This document shows positions 57,151 through 64,000 of a DNA stretch of 64,000 nt, in pieces; the stretch's first letter is position 1, and each line of letters begins with the position of its first letter. A program made the translations under genes and the position numbers. The stretch is from Okapia johnstoni (lineage: Eukaryota > Chordata > Mammalia > Artiodactyla > Giraffidae). The notes beneath the pieces are model-generated. The model was given only the letters and a program-made list of their open reading frames with translations. It made no database searches and was not told the origin of the DNA. The DNA lies in contig JAGTYA010000024.1 of the NCBI GenBank assembly GCA_024291935.2, positions 6,200,001-6,264,000 on the forward strand, in the 5' to 3' direction.

Positions 57151-58171
57151 CTTTGATAGAAGAAGAAAAAAAAACTTTCAGTGTCACAGTATCAATGTTT
57201 ATAATAATAGCATTTGTATATCACTTTTACTTTACATAAACATATAAATGTACACATACCAGTAGGTATGTAGATGTATTTCATGGTCCTAAAAATAGAA
57301 TATTATGTATGGAAAAGGACTCTTATCACTACCTGTGTCTAAATAATTGAAATATGCCTTAGAGAAAGAGCTCTTGGAGAAACTAAAAGTTACCAAAAAG
57401 CTATTAGAAGAAAAGTTTTTTAAAAACCCTACTAAAATTCTTTAAAACTGCCTCATCCATCATTTCTGCTCCTCCCTCTCCTTAGCCCTTTTCTTCAACA
57501 CACATAAACTCCTCCCACTAATTTATCTTGCCAAAGAGGTGACCAAATTAAATTCTCTGAGGGTATGATACAGTTTACAATGTCCTCTTAGCTGCCCTTT
57601 CCTCTCCATATCCCTGAATTGTGTTATTATGGAAATTAAACAGGAGGGCAGCTGAAGTTGCTTAACTGGGGATTCTTAATGGGGGCAGGCTTGATGAAAA
57701 GAAAATTTCTGGTAACAGATGGTGTCCTGCCCACTGATCTAAACAAAATAAATTGGTTAATAGAAGCGTGTAGATAAAAGGGCTGCTCTGTTATTAAGAT
57801 GTCTTCATTACAAAGCATATAATGAATTAAATTTGTTTGAAAACAATCAGCCTCACAGTCTAAACATTCACTATGACAGTCTTTCCTTCTCCTTTATAAC
57901 TTTCTTCTCTTTTGAAAAGTGCTCATGAGCAAGGTTGAGCTTTAAAGAAGAAGATATTACTCTTAGTGCTGCACAATTCAGAACCACTCAAATAGAACTT
58001 CATAGTAACAATAATGCAGCCACACCCCCAAAGAAAAACCACCGTAAATGCCAGTTTCCCCAAAGACTGCCTGCCTCAAGCTATAAAAAAGCAGCGGTGA
58101 CCTATTCATTTAACAAGAGAAAGTCTCTTTCAAAACCATCTGTCTTTATCCTCATTAAAAAGAACAAAAGA

Positions 58172-58224
58172 GGACTTCCCTGGTGGTTCAGTGGTTAAGA
58201 CACCATGATTCCAAAAAAAAAAAA
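58172..58224 (+). mobile_element. SINE head fragment (CHR/Bov-tA-type)
   Basis: GGACTTCCCTGGTGGTTCAG, TGGTTAAGACACCATGATTC, then poly-A. Only about 50 bp. Confidence 0.7.
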
Positions 58225-59095
58225 TAACAACCCCCCTTCCCAATTAAAAAAAACACCTCAGGAAAGAAACTTCATACTTGTTACTGACTCAGCACCCTTG
58301 AATAAAAACTTCTTTCTGCAAGCGCCAAAATATCACCCCTGAATGATGTTAATGACTAAACTTGAACACACACACACACAAAGAATGAGAAAATAAGCAC
58401 TTGAACAAGCAATTCTGCATGTTCAAGTCATTAAGACCATCTCAGGAAAGTTTGATAGTTTTTTCTCTCACTTTAATTAGATACGTTTCTAGTTAAGGTT
58501 ACTCCCATATTCTAGATATGGGGTATTTTGTTTTTGTTGTTAGTATTATCCATAGCTTGAAGTTTAGAATTTGAAGCTGGAATGGAGCTGGAAGATTATA
58601 GAGTCCAACACTTTCATTTTGCTGACAAAGAAACAGGGCTCAAGGGACTACCTGATCATGGGCAAGTTATGACTCTTAGTTTAAGGCAGCAGGCTTTAGC
58701 CAGGACCCAAGTCACATCATTAGAGCTGGCTCCTGCACTGAAAGAGAGTGAGGTCAATCTCCTATAAAGGAAGAACTGTAATAATACCTACTTCCTGAGA
58801 CTAGGATAAGAAATGATTTTTTTTTAATCTTTGGATGTAGCTGGAGTGTGTGTGTGTACTTTTTACATCTCTATCTCTCCATCCATCCATCAGAAACAGT
58901 TTTTGTTGAAACTTGCAGTTTTAACGCAATACCGTAGGAGTCATTTTAGTTTCCTTCTCACTGTAATTTCTATCTCCCTTTACTGACAGTCAGAAACTTG
59001 ACTCCCATTATCCTTAATACACTAGTTTGATCAACACCCCCTGCCCCCCCACAACACAACCAATCTCTACTTCCTGCCACTGACTCCTCCTCGAC

Positions 59096-59490
59096 ATGGA
59101 CGCCCTCTTCACTGGCTTAGACTCTGAATTCCCCATGCTAGGCTTGCTCCCCACACATGTCCTCCTTACCTCACTCAGATTCTGACCACTGGTGTTAGGC
59201 TACCCCTTCCATAGACATCTTCTTCACCCTGCTCAGGATTCAACACCTGTATCAGGTACCACCCCATACGGATGTCCTCTGCAGGCTTTACCCTTACATG
59301 GATGCCCTTCTCACTCTGTTCTGCCTCTGATAACCACAACCACATGCCCACCCATGACTCCCCTTTCATCCTGTTTGAGCTCTGACTTCTCCTGCAAGGC
59401 TGGCCCCCCATAATGAACACTCTCCTCACCCTGCTTAGGCTCCAATATCCTCAACCAGACTGCCTCCCAGCATGGATGACTATCTTGCTC
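59096..59490 (+). repeat. Degenerate minisatellite, about 56-60-bp unit
   Basis: Seven to eight diverged units start near 59096, 59156, 59211, 59267, 59298 (short), 59354, 59411 and 59472. Each has the order ATGGA-GCCCTTCTCACC, CTGCTTAGGCTCTGA, then C-rich CAGGCT-CCCCCCA. Sequence is GC-richer than its surroundings. Confidence 0.75.
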
Positions 59491-60029
59491 TATCCCACCT
59501 AATGGCTTTAGAACACAATTGTTTCAGGAAGCTTTTTCTGATTATAAAAATCACACATTCATTGTATAAAATTTGGAAAATATCTTTAAGAGCATAGAAA
59601 AAAAGAAGAAGAAAGTTTCCCATAATCCCACCAACCACAGATACCTGTGCATGTAAATGCAATCATATTTTACAAATAAACCATAAATTAAACTTAATTG
59701 TTTTTGACTTAACATTTTAAAGATTATGGTTTTTCCTATATTTTCCAAGACTCTTGAAAGTAGTAACAAACTAGCTGGGAAGAGATTAGACAGCTCTAAA
59801 CTATCAGGAGTATTGTTTTTAATTTATTCAGTACCACTTAATAATTTACTATTTGAAATTATTTCAGCTTACAGAAGTACCTAACCAGAGAGATTTGGCA
59901 CAGGTTAATTTTTGCTCATTAAAAAGAGAAGTTATAACAAAGTTTCCCTGTATCTATTTTGAGCAAGCAGAGTCAGGATACAGAGCCACTCAGTAAGTTC
60001 CAGTGTTAAATGACAGCTTTTTTCCTTTT

Positions 60030-60480
60030 TTTTTTTTTTAAATGGGAAGAGCTGCTTTATTCAGGAAGCCAGCAACCTGGGAAGATGGTGGACTAATGTC
60101 CTAAAATCATCTCCAAGTTGCCCGTTAGGAGACAAAGGTTTTTAAGGCATTGTGAGGGAGGGGGCTACAGGTTGCATGATCAGCTCGTGTACACTTCTCA
60201 GGGTGGTTGGCATAAAGGCAAAGTTTCAAGCATCACCTATCTTCTGGATTTCAACCAATTTGGGGTCCACATGCTTGCCAGTCAACAGTTTTCATCTGGT
60301 GGGGGATGTGACAGCCTTTTAGTAACATTGTTGCATCTCCAAATTAAAGACTACTGTTTCAAATAATTAAGTAGGGGACAACTGACAACTTTAAATTATC
60401 TTCCTAGTCCCCATAAATGGAGGACAATTAGTTTTAAATCTTGCTTTGCTAGTGTAAGTTTAATGTGAATTATAGCTTCA
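60030..60480 (-). mobile_element. Endogenous retrovirus LTR fragment (tentative)
   Basis: Read on the minus strand, GCTGGCTTCCTGAATAAAGC (60055-60075) has the form of an LTR polyadenylation region. Flanking TGCATGATCAGCTCGTGTAC recalls LTR U3 sequence. Only a solo, broken LTR-like piece; no viral gene is seen and the family is not identified. Confidence 0.4.
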
Positions 60481-60929
60481 CAGTTTCTGTCTAGGCAAAC
60501 AAAGGGCCACTACTAAGGATTCCATGTATGAAGGCTGTCTTCTATTTATCTGAGGAATGGGATCAACGCACAGTAAATGCTTCTGCCTAAGCAGAAGTCT
60601 CTTTGGACTGGTTAAAATATCACATTGTTGGGACATAATTAAAATTCCCATTTGGCTTTCTGTTTGTGAGGACTGCCAATCTTTCCAAAAAGGAGCAAGT
60701 AAATTCCAAGATGACAGACCTCTAAATTTTTTAACCATGGAGATACATTGCTGCTCAATTTCTATCCATACACCTCACAGAACATCAACTGGAACATATC
60801 CATCTGTCCTTTGAGATCGTTTCACCTATTTGGATTTAAAGTCAGTTCCCAAGAGCAGTTCTCTAAACCCAGACTCACACTCATTACTGGAAAAATGGAG
60901 TAAGCATTATTATTATCCTAACAAATATT

Positions 60930-61045
60930 GGAAATTTTACTATATACTAATCATTGTGCAAAGCACTTTACATGAATTTCTGATTAAACAATCACAAAAT
61001 TCACAGTATCATCCTTTTGTTTCAGATGAAAAAATCAGATGAAAA
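60930..61045 (-). mobile_element. MIR SINE remnant (weak)
   Basis: Antisense MIR-like: CATTGTGCAAAGCACTTTAC, CATCCTTTTGTTTCAGATGA. Confidence 0.4.
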
Positions 61046-62222
61046 ATGTGTGCTACAGTCGCTTAAGTTGTGTCCAAAACTATGGACTGAGCTTTAACAC
61101 TAAATGTGGGTTATTTCTATCAATATTTACTATAATAGCATTTTCCCAAACTGTTGTTAAGGAGCAGCATTGTTTTCCATATTTACAAAATTTTTTTAAT
61201 GTGACTTAGAAGACAGCTGGATTCTCCTGTCTTCTAACTAATTCTGAATTCAATCCGTTGCAATATTTGAATTTGGTTGTAGTATATGAAGAAACCTGAG
61301 CTCATATAGATACGTAGTTGGAAAATGAAGAACTGATGATTAAAAATATTCTTCTTTGAAACTACACTAAAACTCAACAATGGCAGTTTCCTCAGGGGGT
61401 TTCCAATGTGAAATGTGAAGACATAATGGTGAACTTTTGTACCCTGTTATATTAAAATTCACTGACCTAACTTGCATTTCGAATGGACCTTTTATAGTTA
61501 TGCATGATTTTGTAACACTATGCATTTCATATCTGAAAAATATTGGTTGATTGAGTAATCCAAGTCCTTCAAATGTTGACACATCTCATTGTACAGTATT
61601 AAAAGAAGAGAACCACATGCATTCAAGTCATCACCAACTCCATCAGAAAAGTCTTTTCAGTATTTGGAGCCTGTCAAGACCAAGATGGCAAATACAAGTT
61701 TTCCAAAATTCTAATTTTCTCTTAAAAGCTTGAATTTTATCATTAGCAACAAATAGTCAGTTGTTTACCAACCTTTAAAGGACTGGCTCATTTCATTTTT
61801 TTGAGAAAATGTATGCCAAACAACCAAGTCTGAATAATCCTAGTCATTAATCATAGTTATTTTTTTCAAGTGAAAAGGTGTTGCATTAAAAAAAAAAGAG
61901 ACTAATTCAGCTGAGAACGTAAAACAATTATACAAGTGTTTTTCCTCAAGACAACTATTGTACCTCAGTATGCAGCATAAGTGCTTTATGTGTACTTCCT
62001 ATTAAATCACACAGAATATTAAACAGAATGTATTTAAGATTTAAAATAATCAATACTTTTTACTGCTTCATCATGAAAAATTTTAAGTGAACTGGCAGAT
62101 TTTAAAATATTTTATCTTTTAACAGCAAGTTAAAAAATAAAAGTGCATCCTAGTGAAGCATATAATGACTAGTAGTACAGTTTGGTGCCAACTGCCCTGA
62201 TTTGTGCTCCACCATTTCAACA

Positions 62223-62437
62223 AAGGGCTTCCCAGGTGGCGCAGCAGTAAAGAATCTACCTGCCAATACAGGAGACACAGGAGACAAAGGTTCAATCCCT
62301 GGGTCAGGAATATCCCTGGAGTAGGAAATGGCAACCCATTCTTGTCTAGAAAATTTCATGGACAGAGGAGCATGGCAGACTATAGGCCATAGGGTCACAA
62401 AGAGTCAGACATGACTGAAGTGACTGAGCAAACACGG
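62223..62437 (+). mobile_element. Bov-tA SINE
   Basis: AGGGCTTCCCAGGTGGCGCA, GGTTCAATCCCTGGGTCAGG, GGGTCACAAAGAGTCAGACA, TGACTGAGCAAACACGG. Confidence 0.92.
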
Positions 62438-62440
62438 CTT

Positions 62441-62560
62441 AATTCAAAGGGTGGTTATAAAGATTAAATATGATATTATACATAAAGTGCTTAGCATGGT
62501 ATCTGGCACATAATAAAAGACACATAATAATTAGCTGCTTATGATATTATGATAATTATG
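62441..62560 (+). mobile_element. MIR SINE 3' remnant
   Basis: GTTATAAAGATTAAATATGA, CATAAAGTGCTTAGCATGGT, ATCTGGCACATAATAAAAG. Confidence 0.65.
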
Positions 62561-62965
62561 TTAACAATGCATAAAGGAGAATCAAGCATCGCATGAAATT
62601 TAGACTGCAAAGTCCTCCCAAACCTGAAATTCTATTATGATCAAATATACATCAAAATCATCAGAGACAGAAGTAAGGCATCAATCATAATCCAACACCA
62701 CTATTTTCTGCTGTTGTGCTCCACAGCAGCAGTAAAATATTTTCTTTTACCATTTTAGTATTATTATACTAATAATAAAAATTATTTTTAAATTATTAGA
62801 TAAAAAGAACACTTCCCTACAATCCTGACATTCTAACCAACCATTGTAATTGATTGCTTCTTTCTACCACTTACTTTTGCGTACATGTATTTGTGTGCAT
62901 AATTACATATTTCACATATATATATAAATTTCTATAATTATAATCAGAATATAAATAAGTATATT

Positions 62966-63200
62966 AAACACATATTTTGTGCTTCCCTGGTGATTCAGCA
63001 GTAAAGAATCCGCCTGCAATGCAGAAGACACGGGTTGAGTCCCTAGGATGAGATCTCCTGGAGAAGGGAATGGCTACCCACTGCAGTATTCTTGCCTGGG
63101 AAATCTCATGGACAGAGGAACCTGGCAGGCTATAGTCCATAGGGGTTGCAAGAGTTGGATATGACGTAGTGACTAAACTGCCATCACCAAACACATATTT
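62966..63200 (+). mobile_element. Bov-tA SINE with 12-bp target duplication
   Basis: Body about 62979-63188, GCTTCCCTGGTGATTCAGCA to ATGACGTAGTGACTAAACTG. AAACACATATTT is repeated at 62966-62977 and 63189-63200. Confidence 0.93.
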
Positions 63201-63504
63201 AAGGACAATACAACATCCTTTAAGTTAGAATCATCAACTAGTTGACAGTGATACATTAGTGGTCTTAGATATCAGAGCATTGTAATGTATACACCCAAAC
63301 CTGAAAAACAAACCTTGGCAATTCTCTGTAGAAACAGCGTGATCTCATGAGAGTGGGGTGATTGTTATAAGACTATTGCTATATAGATGAACGATTTTAA
63401 AGTTCTTATTATGGTTCTCATGACTGAGGGACTGGAACCTACAGGGGGAATAAGGCAACTAGAACTGGGGGACCTTGAGTTAACACTTTTATTTGAAGCA
63501 TCTC

Positions 63505-63745
63505 AATCCATGCAATACATGTAGCTTCCCTGGTGGCTCAGATGGTAAAGCATCTGCCCACAATATGGGAGACCTGGGTTCGATCCCTGGGTTAGAAAGA
63601 TCCCCTGGAGAAGGAAATGGCAACCCACTCCAGTATTCTTGCCTGGAAAATCCCATAGACAGAGGACTCTGGTAGGCTACAATCCATGGGGTCGCAAAGA
63701 GTTGGACATAACTGAGCAACTTCACTTTCACTTAATCCATGCAAT
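63505..63745 (+). mobile_element. Bov-tA SINE with 12-bp target duplication
   Basis: Body about 63522-63733. AATCCATGCAAT is repeated exactly at 63505-63516 and 63734-63745. Low divergence from the family pattern suggests a fairly young copy. Confidence 0.94.
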
Positions 63746-64000
63746 CCTACTGAAACCACTATAAGGAAAATAAGATGGTTCAACAGCTAGACAGACTATT
63801 CTATGACCACTCAGGATTTCTCAGCAGTGTGACCTTCTGGGGCATCCTAGCCTAATTCATGCTAACATAATTCAGGGTGCCAACTCAAGGCCAGCATCAG
63901 ACATTCTCCTTGATATGCTAAGGCAACTTGTAAAATTTAGCTAGGAGAAGTCACTCAAGTAACAGTGGGATATATGGTAGGAAGAAACACATTTTTCTGG

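Larger units (their letters stand above)
57151..64000 (-). other. EPB41 intron upstream of exon 9 (partial)
   Basis: No upstream FERM exon was found. It contains a minisatellite, an LTR piece, three Bov-tA SINEs and MIR relics. 57180-58160, 61060-62200 and 63200-63500 show nothing I can support beyond unique DNA. Confidence 0.6.

Noticed and set aside
59192..59413. 73-codon and 84-codon open frames on both strands
   Set aside because: They lie wholly in the degenerate minisatellite; open frames arise from the repeat period and lack start or splice context.
60557..60814. 85-codon plus-strand frame beginning MGSTHSK
   Set aside because: It briefly recalled a retroviral gag start, but no following gag motif is present and it is antisense to the LTR-like piece; treated as chance.
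1..64000. CRISPR arrays, operons, bacterial promoters or phage features
   Set aside because: The DNA is vertebrate nuclear with introns and ruminant transposons; none of these apply.

Overview
The window is mammalian nuclear DNA from a bovid (cattle or a close relative). It is AT-rich and intron-dominated. It is full of ruminant-specific repeats: Bov-tA and Bov-A2 SINEs, CHR-type tRNA-derived SINEs and many 3' pieces of the BovB (RTE) LINE. Older mammalian layers (L2, MIR, MER5A, MER20-like, L1M) lie beneath them.

Only one gene is supported: EPB41, encoding protein 4.1R, the membrane-skeleton adaptor that links spectrin-actin to band 3, glycophorin C and p55. It is on the minus strand, so transcription runs from high to low coordinates. 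The window holds the middle and 3' part of the gene. Neither end is present: upstream FERM exons lie beyond 64000, and the last C-terminal-domain exons lie to the left of base 1.

Exons in transcription order (human-style numbers inferred from size and peptide): 9 (57063-57150), 10 (53218-53370), 11 (51097-51194), 12 (47288-47460), 13 (33922-34115), 14 (30572-30628), 15 (30328-30369), 16 (29146-29208), 17 (24372-24548), the large cassette 17B (2467-2916) and 18 (1205-1333). All have GT-AG borders, and the phases join without a break. Exons 9-12 give the third FERM lobe and the FERM-adjacent region. Exon 13 is the U2 linker. Exons 14-15 are small optional inserts. Exons 16-17 form the 10-kDa spectrin-actin-binding domain. 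Exon 17B is an optional Ser/Pro-rich insert, and exon 18 starts the C-terminal domain. The known splice-control layout of exon 16 is visible: a weak GTTTGT donor, followed within 140 nt by three UGCAUG (RBFOX) motifs.

The most interesting object lies in the 21.5-kb intron between exons 17 and 17B. At 20961-21215 (minus) there is an unannotated-looking, phase-compatible candidate 3'-terminal exon. It encodes a charged stretch and then a C-terminal hydrophobic helix ending directly at a stop. If used, it would replace the C-terminal domain of 4.1R with a tail-anchor-like membrane segment. This is an inference from sequence and needs transcript evidence.

The remaining DNA is introns with nested transposons: BovB inside L1M, inside L2 and inside MER20; a mariner MITE inside a 5'-inverted L1; and Bov-tA inside an MIR. 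There are also a degenerate minisatellite near 59.1-59.5 kb, a TG/TA microsatellite near 30.1 kb and a G-run cluster near 26.9 kb.
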